64,000 nucleotides of DNA from Helicobacter labetoulli (GTDB taxonomy: Bacteria; Campylobacterota; Campylobacteria; Campylobacterales; Helicobacteraceae), in the NCBI RefSeq assembly GCF_003670275.1, contig NZ_QXJF01000009.1, positions 1 through 64,000 on the forward strand. The letters run 5' to 3'. A program made the position numbers and the translations under genes. Every line of letters starts with the position of its first letter. Position 1 is the first letter of the stretch. The notes beneath the pieces are model-generated. The model was not told the origin of the DNA, made no database searches, and saw only the letters and a program-made list of their open reading frames with translations. Below are positions 16,946 to 25,306 of the stretch, piece by piece.

Positions 16946-18346
16946 ATGAGTGTAGCAAGTGTGGAGACAAGTGCGAATGACAAAGTGGATATGCGTAAAG
17001 ATTCTGTCTATAAGCTTTTTTTCTACTTTTTTATCCCAAATCTCTGTGCGATGTTGGCTCTTTCTACATATTCTACTATTGATGGAATCTTTGTTGGCAA
17101 AAAGCTAGGTGAAGATGCTTTGGCAGCTATTGGGCTATGTTGGCCTGTGTTTCCTGTGCTTATTGCATTTGAGTTACTTTTTGGTTTAGGAGCAGCATCA
17201 ATTGCGGCATATTTTTTGGGGAAGGGGCAGGATCATCGTGCTAGGCTAATGTTTAGCTCCGTTGTTTATTTTGCTTCAATCAGTTCGGTGTGTATTGGGA
17301 TCTTGCTCTTTGTGTATGCAAGGGAGGTTGGCATTGCACTTGGGGCAAGTGGAGATGTGCTAGATTATGTTGTGGAATATTTGCAGGTTATTTTTCTTAG
17401 TGCAGTAATTATTGTTCTGCACCCATTACTTGATGTTTTTGTGATTAATGATAAACGACCTATCCTTGCGATGATGGCGATGATTATCGGCTCGGTTTCA
17501 AATATTATTTTGAATTATATTTTTCTTTTTGTTTTAGAGCTTGGTATGTTTGGCTCAGCTTTGGCGACAGCTTTAGGACACGGGCTTGGTATGAGCATAC
17601 TCTTAACGCATTTTGTGAGAAAAAAAGGGCGGATTTATCTTGTCAAACGCTTTAGTTTTAATGCTGTGTTGGCTTCAGCAAAAAATGGAATCCCACAAAG
17701 TCTATCCGAACTTAGCGTAGCGGTGGTAATTGTGGTGTTTAATCACACGCTTGTCTCCCTTGCGATTGATGAGGGTATGAAGGTGAGCTACTTGGCGATT
17801 TATAGCATTGTGATGTATGTGGGTGTGGTGTGCTTTACGATTTTGCTTTCTTGTGCGCAAGGGGTGCAGCCTGTGGCGAGCTATAACTATGGTGCAAAGC
17901 AAATGGGGCGTGTAAAGCAGGTCTATGCCTTTGGCGTAGGCTTTGCTACATTAATTGGAATCTTGGTGTATGTGATATTTTTGTTTGCAGATTCTCATCT
18001 TGTGAAGTTGTTTTTGAAAAGTGGGCAGGAGTGGATTTTAGAGCCTACGCTTGAAGCGATGAAGGTGTATTATGTGGGATATATTTTCCTTGGGCTTAAT
18101 ATTGTTAGCTCTATATTTTTTCAATCCATTCAACGCCCTAGAAGCTCGTTTGTTATCACACTTTCTTACAATCTCATTTTTATTATCCCCTTGCTTTTTG
18201 TGCTATCTCATTTGTATGGGGTGCTTGGTGTGTGGGTGTCCTATCCGCTTTCACTGATTTGTTCAAGTGTTGTAGTTGTAGGTGTGCTGTTGTATGAGTA
18301 TCGCTATGGGGTATTTAAAGATTCTGCAATCAAAGCTCTTGTATAG
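16946..18346 (+). CDS. MATE-family multidrug efflux transporter
   Basis: This 466-residue inner-membrane protein has about twelve hydrophobic helices in two halves. It starts with a polar ~25-residue leader, then FFIPNLCAMLALSTYSTIDGIFVGKKLG, typical of the NorM/DinF superfamily. QGVQPVASYNYGAK in the second half is the conserved MATE segment. It probably exports drugs or metabolites using an ion gradient. It lies 14 bases after kdsB in the same direction. A palindrome over its stop codon may terminate the operon. Confidence 0.88.
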   Translation: MSVASVETSANDKVDMRKDSVYKLFFYFFIPNLCAMLALSTYSTIDGIFVGKKLGEDALAAIGLCWPVFPVLIAFELLFGLGAASIAAYFLGKGQDHRARLMFSSVVYFASISSVCIGILLFVYAREVGIALGASGDVLDYVVEYLQVIFLSAVIIVLHPLLDVFVINDKRPILAMMAMIIGSVSNIILNYIFLFVLELGMFGSALATALGHGLGMSILLTHFVRKKGRIYLVKRFSFNAVLASAKNGIPQSLSELSVAVVIVVFNHTLVSLAIDEGMKVSYLAIYSIVMYVGVVCFTILLSCAQGVQPVASYNYGAKQMGRVKQVYAFGVGFATLIGILVYVIFLFADSHLVKLFLKSGQEWILEPTLEAMKVYYVGYIFLGLNIVSSIFFQSIQRPRSSFVITLSYNLIFIIPLLFVLSHLYGVLGVWVSYPLSLICSSVVVVGVLLYEYRYGVFKDSAIKALV

Positions 18347-18370
18347 AATCTAAAGCCATAGATTCTATAC
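18341..18370 (+). terminator. Perfect inverted repeat at the end of the MATE gene
   Basis: GTATAGAATC and GATTCTATAC form a perfect 10-bp stem with a 10-base loop, overlapping the stop codon. No strong U-run follows, so termination is plausible rather than certain. Confidence 0.45.
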
Positions 18371-18408
18371 CTTTACGCAAAAAAGTTTTATTTAAGATTT
18401 ATATTTTA

Positions 18409-18981
18409 TTAGAGCAGCGTGATTTTACCCTTATGTGTGGTGAGTATGCCCTGTGTCTTTAGGGTTTTAAGTGTGCGGGATAGGGATTCTGGTGCGATAT
18501 TTAGGGCGTTTGCGATGTGTCGTTGAGTGAGTGTATGGAGGCTGTCTTTGTTGTGTGAGAGATAGTTTAGGACTTTTTCTTGCAAGCTTTGGTTTTGCAG
18601 GGCAATGTGAGATTCTAGAATCTGTATCTTTTTGCATAATGAAGTGATAAAAAGTAGGCAAATCTTGCTGTTTTCCAAACAATGTGTGTGGAATTTTTCA
18701 TAACTTATAGTGATAATCTCGCATATTGAGGCACATTCTGCATTTGCTGGATAGGGGTTTTGCATAAAAAAGGGCATTTCAGCGATAAATTGCGGAGATG
18801 AAAGCGTATGTAATGTCAGCTGTGTGCTTGAGATATGCTCTTTTGTCTTATAAAGTCGCACCTTGCCGCTAAGAAGCAAGTATAAATGTGTGGGCATAAC
18901 ACCTTGCAGGAAGAGAATCTCGCCATTTTGATATGTGCGCTTGCTGCCGATTTGATCCATAATATTAAATAGCTCTTGCAT
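18409..18981 (-). CDS. Crp/Fnr-family regulator, NssR-like by context
   Basis: The 190-residue product has a cNMP-type beta-barrel (about residues 10-115: GEILFLQGVMPTHLYLLLSGKVRLYK) and a C-terminal winged helix-turn-helix (TQRHIANALNIAPESLSRTLKTL, about residues 145-175). There is no Cys cluster of the Fnr type. It is transcribed divergently from a membrane-protein and truncated-globin operon. In C. jejuni the nitrosative-stress regulator NssR lies next to and divergent from the globin gene ctb, so a similar role is inferred. It could also act on the nap promoter, which has a Crp/Fnr-type box. Confidence 0.8.
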   Translation of the reverse strand: MQELFNIMDQIGSKRTYQNGEILFLQGVMPTHLYLLLSGKVRLYKTKEHISSTQLTLHTLSSPQFIAEMPFFMQNPYPANAECASICEIITISYEKFHTHCLENSKICLLFITSLCKKIQILESHIALQNQSLQEKVLNYLSHNKDSLHTLTQRHIANALNIAPESLSRTLKTLKTQGILTTHKGKITLL

Positions 18982-19010
18982 AAATAATCCTTTAAAAAAT
19001 ATATAATCTT

Positions 19011-19026
19011 AACATATATCAATGTT
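19011..19026. promoter_or_regulatory. Putative operator between the Crp/Fnr regulator and the globin operon
   Basis: AACAT-N6-ATGTT is a perfect inverted repeat centred in the 110-base divergent intergenic region. The place and symmetry suit a Crp/Fnr dimer. It differs from the FNR consensus half-site. Confidence 0.45.
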
Positions 19027-19091
19027 TTCTTGTGTGATTTTGTTTAATATTGCACTTAGATTCTGTAATTTATCATTATGAAAGGATACAA

Positions 19092-19529
19092 ATGGAAGCA
19101 ATCTATCCATATATGCTTACGCTACATTTGCTTTGTGCGATTATATTTTTGGGATTTATTTTCACTGATGTGGTGCTACTTAGTCCGTTAAAAAAGGTAT
19201 TTGGCGAAGAGTTAGCCGATAAAATCTTTGGCACTATCTCAAAGCGGGGTATAAAAATAATGCCCCTTTGTCTGCTTTTGCTTTTATTGAGTGGCGGAGT
19301 GATGATAAGCCGCTATGTAGGTACAACGCAAGGATTTTTTAACTCACCTTTGCAGGTGCTATTGATGATAAAGGTCGTATTTGCGTTGTGTATTGTATGC
19401 ATGATGATTGTGTCTTTATCGTGTAAGTTTTTGGGACTAAAAAATCCATTGGCAAAAAGCATTCACAAGGTGGCTTTAGTGCTTGGATTTTTCATCGTGG
19501 TGTTGGCAAAAATGGCATTTTATATGTGA
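19092..19529 (+). CDS. Four-helix membrane protein, CopD-like
   Basis: The 145-residue product starts at ATG 19092, which follows AAAGGA; the frame is open upstream but lacks a better start. It has four hydrophobic helices. Helix one includes LHLLCAIIFLGFIF and helix four begins near SIHKVALV, so two His residues could bind heme or a metal, as in CopD/HemJ-type proteins. It shares an operon with the truncated globin 25 bases downstream, suggesting a part in heme or NO chemistry. Its exact function is not known. Confidence 0.6.
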   Translation: MEAIYPYMLTLHLLCAIIFLGFIFTDVVLLSPLKKVFGEELADKIFGTISKRGIKIMPLCLLLLLLSGGVMISRYVGTTQGFFNSPLQVLLMIKVVFALCIVCMMIVSLSCKFLGLKNPLAKSIHKVALVLGFFIVVLAKMAFYM

Positions 19530-19554
19530 AGTTAATTTCAAAAAAGGAGCGAAT

Positions 19555-19959
19555 ATGCAGGAAAAATTTGATGTGATAAGTGAAGATTCTATTATTAGGC
19601 TTATGGATATTTTTTATAATAAGGTGCGTTTTGATAAGCGTGGGCTAGGCGATGTGTTTAATGCTAAAATTGGCACTGATGAGATTGCGTGGGAGAAGCA
19701 TAAAGCAAAAATTGCGACATTTTGGCAGGGTATGCTTTTAAATAGTGGCGATTATAGCGGGCAACCTTTGAAAGCCCATCTTGACCTGCCCCCTTTTCCT
19801 AGGGAGCTTTTTGCTGTGTGGCTTGAGCTTTTTAAGCAAAGTTTAGAATCTGTATATGCAAAAGATGAGCATATTGCAATGATTATGGAAAGGGCAGAGA
19901 TGATTGCTAAGCGATTTATGTTTATGCTGTATGAGAGTGGGTATGTGGAGCGTGGATAA
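19555..19959 (+). CDS. ctb: Group III truncated hemoglobin
   Basis: The 134-residue protein begins MQEKFDVISEDSIIRLMDIFYNKVR. FWQGMLLNSGDYSGQPLKAH holds the proximal His region, and LPPFPRELFAVWLELF is typical of group III truncated globins such as C. jejuni Ctb. ATG 19555 is chosen because AAGGAG lies 6 bases before it. Group III globins bind O2 and NO and are linked to nitrosative stress at low oxygen. Its position beside a divergent Crp/Fnr gene repeats the nssR-ctb arrangement. Confidence 0.85.
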   Translation: MQEKFDVISEDSIIRLMDIFYNKVRFDKRGLGDVFNAKIGTDEIAWEKHKAKIATFWQGMLLNSGDYSGQPLKAHLDLPPFPRELFAVWLELFKQSLESVYAKDEHIAMIMERAEMIAKRFMFMLYESGYVERG

Positions 19960-20887
19960 GGCAAGAGCTAGAATCCTATCTTTTGTAGTATTGCTGTGTG
20001 TCAGTGCGTGGGCAAAGCCTAGCGGAGTGATTGATCCGTTAGGTGTAAAGGCAAAAGAGCTTTTTGAGATTAAGACTTTTTGCATAAGGGGCAGTGGAGG
20101 GAAAACTAAAGAAATTATGCCAAATTCCTCGTGTGGGGAAGTGGGACGGAGAGATTCTATAAAAGATTTCAAACATAGGTGGTTTCAAATCCACATCGCT
20201 TTACCAAAAATAAAAAGTGATACACAGAGTGTGTTTTATATGCTTGATGGTAACGCATTTTTCCCTATAATTCTTAATCTTGTAAGTGCTGATATAGGTA
20301 GGTATGATAAGCTTCCTCTTATTGTGGGCATTGGACATAATAGCCCCTTGGCTTTTGATAGGGCTTTGCGAAGCTATGATTATTTGCCTTTTGTGCCACG
20401 AGATTCTATACTTACGCAAAGGGTTGATGAAACCGGTGGGGTAGAGCAATTTTTGGATTTTATAGCAAGTCAAGTTTTGTCTTTTGTAGCAGAACAATAT
20501 GGGACTCCCAAAAAGCAGTTGCTCTTTGGTCATTCTTTTGGAGGCGTGTGTGTTTTGGAGGCATTTTTTACCCAAAAGGGTGGTTTTACTCATTATGTGA
20601 GTGCTTCTCCTTCATTGTGGATTGATAGGGGGCAGTTTGTTAAAAATAGTGTGGCAAATCTTACAACATCATTAAATGCACAAATGTTTTTAACATACGG
20701 AAGTTTGGAGAGGGAAAGTCAAATAACAACACAAGCTGATAAAATATCTCAAGGCAAAGTTGTAGATATTGATGAGATAGTGGGGATATTAGGGGTAAAT
20801 TATAAAGAATTTGTCAATCAAACTCACGGCAGTTCAATCCCTTATGCACTGCAATGGAGTTTATACGAATTTATGAAGCAAGATTAG
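19943..20887 (+). CDS. Secreted alpha/beta-hydrolase of the siderophore-esterase type
   Basis: The ~314-residue product starts at ATG 19943 or 19931, overlapping the globin end, and opens with a signal peptide (ILSFVVLLCVSAWA). VFYMLDGNAFFPI, LPLIVGIGHN, the nucleophile elbow GHSFGG and YVSASPSLW match the IroE/Fes-like esterase family (COG2819). The acid and His lie near the C-terminus (NQTHGSS). Relatives hydrolyse ferric enterobactin-type esters in the periplasm. An iron-uptake operon lies at the right end of the window, but the substrate here is inferred. Confidence 0.75.
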   Translation: MWSVDKARARILSFVVLLCVSAWAKPSGVIDPLGVKAKELFEIKTFCIRGSGGKTKEIMPNSSCGEVGRRDSIKDFKHRWFQIHIALPKIKSDTQSVFYMLDGNAFFPIILNLVSADIGRYDKLPLIVGIGHNSPLAFDRALRSYDYLPFVPRDSILTQRVDETGGVEQFLDFIASQVLSFVAEQYGTPKKQLLFGHSFGGVCVLEAFFTQKGGFTHYVSASPSLWIDRGQFVKNSVANLTTSLNAQMFLTYGSLERESQITTQADKISQGKVVDIDEIVGILGVNYKEFVNQTHGSSIPYALQWSLYEFMKQD

Positions 20888-20889
20888 CA

Positions 20890-21549
20890 TTATTTTACTT
20901 GAATAAGCACCTTGTCCCTTGCCATATCATTTGGGTTTGTGCCTAGCTCACCTTGTGGAATAGGCTTTTGTAGCTTATTGAAAATATCCTTCCAGTATTG
21001 TGGCAAAGTGCCATCGGGTGCATAAAAATTCATAGGTTTTGCACTAAAAATGTGCCGCCCTTTTGTATCTAAAAAAGCTTCATACACAAGCTCACTGCAA
21101 TACATCGCACCATTATTTGCCGTGTAAGTAAAGTCATAAGGCTCTCCTAAATGCTTTTCTGCACGCTTGATACTTGCTTGTATATCCACATTTTTGGCTA
21201 CTTTTGGAGCAAGACGCATAATATCAAAATGTGGATTTTCTTTAAGAAAAACCTCAAGCTTTTTGCGGACTACACCTTGCTTTGGCTCTGCTTCTAACAC
21301 AGAATCTAAATGCAAATCAAAGATTCCTATATGCGTGTAGCTTACCTCATCTTTTTGTGTGGCTTGGCTAATGGCTTTGTCAAATGAAGATTGTGAGGCT
21401 TTGACAAAGATTAAATCCCCGTGTTGCAACTTTAGCTCTTGTGCCAAGGGGGAAGGGGTAGGGCTATTCACGCTAATGCTTTGATTTGCTAGGCAAGTGA
21501 GAGAGAATAGCACAAGACCTGCAAGAATTTTCTGTATAAAATGGCTCAT
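20890..21549 (-). CDS. YiiX-like permuted papain-fold amidase
   Basis: The 219-residue product has a signal peptide ending near CLANQS. HGDLIFVKAS, YTHIGIFD and MYCSELVYEAF are the characteristic segments of the YiiX/YebB branch of NlpC/P60-type cysteine hydrolases, with the Cys in YCSE and the His in THIG as likely catalytic residues. It probably acts on peptides or lipids in the periplasm. The gene converges with the esterase gene, their ends two bases apart, and lies downstream of the nap operon on the same strand. Confidence 0.75.
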   Translation of the reverse strand: MSHFIQKILAGLVLFSLTCLANQSISVNSPTPSPLAQELKLQHGDLIFVKASQSSFDKAISQATQKDEVSYTHIGIFDLHLDSVLEAEPKQGVVRKKLEVFLKENPHFDIMRLAPKVAKNVDIQASIKRAEKHLGEPYDFTYTANNGAMYCSELVYEAFLDTKGRHIFSAKPMNFYAPDGTLPQYWKDIFNKLQKPIPQGELGTNPNDMARDKVLIQVK

Positions 21550-21599
21550 TATATTCCTTTATTTTTGGGGTAGAAAGGGTGGATTCTAGCATATTTGTA

Positions 21600-21962
21600 T
21601 TAACTATTTTTGCTTTTTCCCATAAGATGAGCGATTGAACCTGAATAGGCGATATTTTCAGCTGGAATTGAATCATCATTTAAAAACTCAATAACGCCAT
21701 CTTGTCGGGACACAAGCTGTGCGTTTAGCTCATCTTCTTGGTAGGTGTAGTGCATATTGGCATTAATCACACCGGGCAAAGATTCTAAATGCTTATTAAT
21801 CGCCACTTCCTCCTGTGTGCTTTTAGCTTCAAGCACGACTATGATTTGAGATGAAGTCTCATCTTCTAGGTAGATTTCACAGCCTTGCACTTCTAAAATT
21901 GCCTCTTTGACAGAGTTGAAGGCGGATTGTATTGTTTTGACAACAATGCTTGAAATATTCAT
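21600..21962 (-). CDS. napD: NapD, chaperone for NapA maturation
   Basis: The 120-residue product begins MNISSIVVKT, and residues to ~80 match NapD, which binds the twin-arginine signal of NapA and delays export until the molybdenum cofactor is in. ATG 21962 overlaps the napL stop (TAATG) and follows AGGAGC. The C-terminal ~35 residues extend past the usual NapD fold. It is the last gene of the nap operon. Confidence 0.85.
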   Translation of the reverse strand: MNISSIVVKTIQSAFNSVKEAILEVQGCEIYLEDETSSQIIVVLEAKSTQEEVAINKHLESLPGVINANMHYTYQEDELNAQLVSRQDGVIEFLNDDSIPAENIAYSGSIAHLMGKSKNS

Positions 21963-23008
21963 TACTTTGCTCCTAATTGCCAAATTACAAAATGTTTATC
22001 ATCGCTACCGACAATCAATGTTTGCTCATCATAGAAAATAAGCGTATTGATAAGCGAGGTTGCACCCTTAAGTGTCAAAAGCTCTTGCTTTGTAGTAAGA
22101 TTTATAATAGCAATGTCGTTTTGCTCATTTTTGCTATATGCTCCAAGTGTGCCATTTGGGGAGATTCCAACTGCATAGATAAGAAACTCACTTTGAATCT
22201 TTGTAGCATTTTGCAAGGTAAAAGGAGTGCTACTATTTGTCTTAAAAGTGTAGATTGCCATTTGCCTATCCACGCTTGCTGTAAGGATTGTATTTTGCGT
22301 AGAGACGATTTGGTAGTTATTGTCCTTGTTAATCATATCAAGTCGTTTAAGAATCTTGCCATCAGTAATGTTAATGACATTGACAATGCCAGATTCATCA
22401 GTGCTAAAGATAAATGGAGGATTCACGCATAAATCTGAAAAACCTGCAAGGCTGGGGTGGGTATTGTAAATAAAAGTTTTGCTTTTTAAATCAAAAAGCC
22501 CAATTTCATTACTTAAAAAGCCAACAACTAATTTATCTCTATCGTAAGCCACAATGCGTTTGGGAGAAGTGCTTGTCTGCAATAGGGGCTTTAGATTCTG
22601 CGGGGATTGTAAGGGTAGTTCCAGAATCTGCTTTGTGCCTTTAGAGCCTTCCGCAAGGACAAAAAGTGTTTTGCCATCAAAAGTTGTTATATCATATATT
22701 CGTGGCATTTGGGAGTTGCCAAAATAATTGTGTATGGGGGGTAGAGTGAGCGTTTGTATTTTGTGGGTTTTTTGGGATTGAAGTGTAAAAATATCAATCT
22801 TCCCCCCAGCATTGCCCACAAAAATCATATTGTCAAATGTGCTAATATGGGTGAGAATCTCATCTGTTTGTATGATCTGGGCATTTTTGCTTGTTAGCTC
22901 CATAGGCTTTGCGTGTAGAGCTTGAGCCAAAAAGATGACACAAAGCCCCACAAACAAGCTAAATTGCACAAAAACACGCAAGTATGAAGCAAATCTACAA
23001 AGATACAT
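21962..23008 (-). CDS. napL: NapL, periplasmic beta-propeller protein
   Basis: The 348-residue product has an N-terminal signal peptide (to about residue 33) followed by repeated beta-strand blades such as TFDNMIFVGNAGGKIDIFTL and FYDEQTLIVGSDDKHFVIWQL, a WD40-like propeller. NapL occurs in nap operons of Wolinella and other Campylobacterota between napB/F and napD. It is needed for full nitrate reductase activity by a mechanism not yet clear. There is no napF here. Confidence 0.82.
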   Translation of the reverse strand: MYLCRFASYLRVFVQFSLFVGLCVIFLAQALHAKPMELTSKNAQIIQTDEILTHISTFDNMIFVGNAGGKIDIFTLQSQKTHKIQTLTLPPIHNYFGNSQMPRIYDITTFDGKTLFVLAEGSKGTKQILELPLQSPQNLKPLLQTSTSPKRIVAYDRDKLVVGFLSNEIGLFDLKSKTFIYNTHPSLAGFSDLCVNPPFIFSTDESGIVNVINITDGKILKRLDMINKDNNYQIVSTQNTILTASVDRQMAIYTFKTNSSTPFTLQNATKIQSEFLIYAVGISPNGTLGAYSKNEQNDIAIINLTTKQELLTLKGATSLINTLIFYDEQTLIVGSDDKHFVIWQLGAK

Positions 23009-23010
23009 TG

Positions 23011-23550
23011 TTACTTGACACCTTCATTTAAGACATCAAGAAGATTTGATGAGTTTTTGCTTTCAGCATCGCGAAAATCCGGTGCAAAAGTATTTGCAAC
23101 TGCTGGGTTAATGTTTGCTTGTGGTGTATGGCAAAGCACACAGTTAAAACGAGCGTGGGAAACCTGCCCTAAATCTTTGTTTGTGCGTAAGTCGTGTGTA
23201 TGTGAAGCAGGAACAGCCACCGCACCCACATCAGCTGCAACAGCAGGATCGTGGCAAGTAAGGCACATATTATTATCCTGTGTGATAGGGAGCATATCCT
23301 CAACATTATGTGGAATCATAGGCGGAGCATTTTCATAGGAGCGTTCAATTTTGGTGCTTTCCCCCGCCTCTAGTTTAGAATACTCATATTCAGGCAATTT
23401 TACATCTTTTTCATCTTGTAAATCTACCTTACGCAAACCAATCTCCGTATCTGTAAGAGCCTCACCTTTTTGTGTTTCTTGTGAATCTGAACACGCAAAG
23501 AACGCCAACCCAAGCAATCCAATCATTAAACCTTGAAGCCATTTTTTCAT
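23011..23550 (-). CDS. napB: NapB, diheme cytochrome c subunit
   Basis: The 179-residue product has two heme motifs, CLTCH and CVLCH, and the late His residues used as axial ligands. It passes electrons from the quinol side to NapA in the periplasm. The N-terminus, MKKWLQGLMIGLLGLAFFACSDS, looks like a lipoprotein signal with Cys about residue 20, whereas classical NapB is soluble. It overlaps the napH stop by a few bases. Confidence 0.92.
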   Translation of the reverse strand: MKKWLQGLMIGLLGLAFFACSDSQETQKGEALTDTEIGLRKVDLQDEKDVKLPEYEYSKLEAGESTKIERSYENAPPMIPHNVEDMLPITQDNNMCLTCHDPAVAADVGAVAVPASHTHDLRTNKDLGQVSHARFNCVLCHTPQANINPAVANTFAPDFRDAESKNSSNLLDVLNEGVK

Positions 23551-24476
23551 TTTTTCTCCTTTTGTGTAAAATTTAAAATACTAAAATGCAATGCATTATC
23601 ATCGCATGCCTCAATACATCTTCCGCAACGCAAACAAGTCATTGTTTTTAAGATTCCATCTTGTTTGCCAATGGGCTTTAATACCTCTGGTTCAGGGCAA
23701 ACTCGCACACATTCCATACATTTTGTGCAGTTTGCAAGTGTGTGTCTTACACGCAAAAGTGCAAATCTGCCAAGTAGGGAATACATCGCCCCAAGCGGAC
23801 AGATATGCCCACAAAAACCATTTTTCAGCACAAATAAATCAAAGCAAAATACAGCAAATACAGCAAAAATACCAAACCCCATACCAAAAACCACACCACG
23901 ATGCAGCATAGAAATCGGGCTAATAAGTTCAAAAGCAGCTACGCCAAACAAGCCACTTAGCAATAATCCTAGCCCCAAAATCACAAAACGCGTTGAGCGT
24001 GAGATAAAAAGTTTGCGTTGAGCAGTGTTGAATCCAAGCTTATCACGCAAGAAATTTGCAAAATCGGTTACAAGATTAATTGGGCAGACAAATGCACAAT
24101 ATACCCTGCCTAAAAATATCCCATAAATTGCCATTACAAGCAATGCTCCAAGTAGCACATCAAGGGCTAATCCACCACCAGCTAGAAAGATTTGCATAAC
24201 GCTTAAAGGATCAGTTAGGCTAAAGATTCCACCAAACCAGCTTGAATGACTAAGATTGCCTTGCACGATATGGCTAAATATACTCGGCTCTTTGGCAAGA
24301 ACAGAGCTAGAATCTCCCACTAGAGATTCTATATTGCCTCCAAAAATCCCCACCTTCTCTTTGTATTGCACATTTTTAAGAGTAGCAATAGAGTAGTTTC
24401 CCAAGATAAAAAGCACAAGAATGCTTATTTGGCAAACGCGTCTTAGTAGAAGGTATTTGACTTTTGCAAACTTCAT
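23547..24476 (-). CDS. napH: NapH, membrane iron-sulfur quinol dehydrogenase subunit
   Basis: The 309-residue product has four or five membrane helices. CPINLV and CPLGAM motifs lie in cytoplasmic loops, and two [4Fe-4S] motifs lie in the C-terminal region (CTKCMECVRVCP and CLRCGRCIEAC). With NapG it oxidises menaquinol and takes the place of NapC, which is absent here as in other epsilonproteobacterial clusters. It overlaps napG by one base. Confidence 0.92.
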   Translation of the reverse strand: MKFAKVKYLLLRRVCQISILVLFILGNYSIATLKNVQYKEKVGIFGGNIESLVGDSSSVLAKEPSIFSHIVQGNLSHSSWFGGIFSLTDPLSVMQIFLAGGGLALDVLLGALLVMAIYGIFLGRVYCAFVCPINLVTDFANFLRDKLGFNTAQRKLFISRSTRFVILGLGLLLSGLFGVAAFELISPISMLHRGVVFGMGFGIFAVFAVFCFDLFVLKNGFCGHICPLGAMYSLLGRFALLRVRHTLANCTKCMECVRVCPEPEVLKPIGKQDGILKTMTCLRCGRCIEACDDNALHFSILNFTQKEKK

Positions 24477-25297
24477 TATATATCTCCGTCATTGAGATAA
24501 TCTAGGCTACCACTTGTTTTTTGCTTTTTATTTTTTTGCTCTTTTATCTCAAAAAGACGATTTTCATCTAGGCTATCCCAGCCTTTTATGTAGTTTGTCC
24601 CCATTTTGCCCAAAGCCACACTACGAGGCAGAACAATAATGGTTGGAAGCTCTGTTACACAGGCTTTCTCACACATTCCGCAGCCCGTGCAGTAATCACT
24701 ATCCACCACAGGGAGTAAGAATCCGTGTTTGCCTGTGCGTTCATTGCGTTTGTACTCAAGCTTGATTGCTTTATCAAGCAAAGGACACGCACGATAGCAC
24801 GCATCACATTGAATCCCAGCATATGCTACACAATGTTTAGAATCCACAATCGCCACGCCCATTGTCGCATTATTAATATCAGGCTCTTTGTGTTCCAAAG
24901 CATCTACTTCTAGTTTTTTTGGCTGATACAAACGCTTTAAATCCAAAGCATCAGTGGGACAAGCCTCTGTGCAGGGAATGTCTCTACACATATGGCAAGG
25001 CACTTTTCGTGGCTGAAAAAAAGGTGTGCCAAGTGCTGTATCATCATTTGGTGTGGCAAGTTTGAGTGTGTAAAATGGGCAAGATTCCACGCAAAGCCCA
25101 CATTTGATACAGCTTGCGATAAATTCTGCATCATTCTTGCTTGCTCCCGGAGGACGCAAGATATTGCCATTACCAGCTTTTGCAACATTCACATATGCAC
25201 CCCATACAAACGCACCAAATAGGGCAAAACCTGCATTTTGTCCTATTTTGAGTAAAGCCTCTCGCCTTTTGGGATTGCTTGGTTGCTGTATTTTCAC
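24476..25297 (-). CDS. napG: NapG, periplasmic ferredoxin-type subunit
   Basis: The 273-residue product carries an N-terminal export signal (KRREALLKIGQNAGF, a twin-arginine type). It has four [4Fe-4S] binding motifs: CIKCGLCVESCP, CHMCRDIPCTEACP, CDACYRACP and CTGCGMCEKAC. It relays electrons from NapH to NapB/NapA. It begins ten bases after napA in the order napA-G-H-B. Confidence 0.92.
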   Translation of the reverse strand: MKIQQPSNPKRREALLKIGQNAGFALFGAFVWGAYVNVAKAGNGNILRPPGASKNDAEFIASCIKCGLCVESCPFYTLKLATPNDDTALGTPFFQPRKVPCHMCRDIPCTEACPTDALDLKRLYQPKKLEVDALEHKEPDINNATMGVAIVDSKHCVAYAGIQCDACYRACPLLDKAIKLEYKRNERTGKHGFLLPVVDSDYCTGCGMCEKACVTELPTIIVLPRSVALGKMGTNYIKGWDSLDENRLFEIKEQKNKKQKTSGSLDYLNDGDI

Positions 25298-25306
25298 TTA
25301 GAATCC

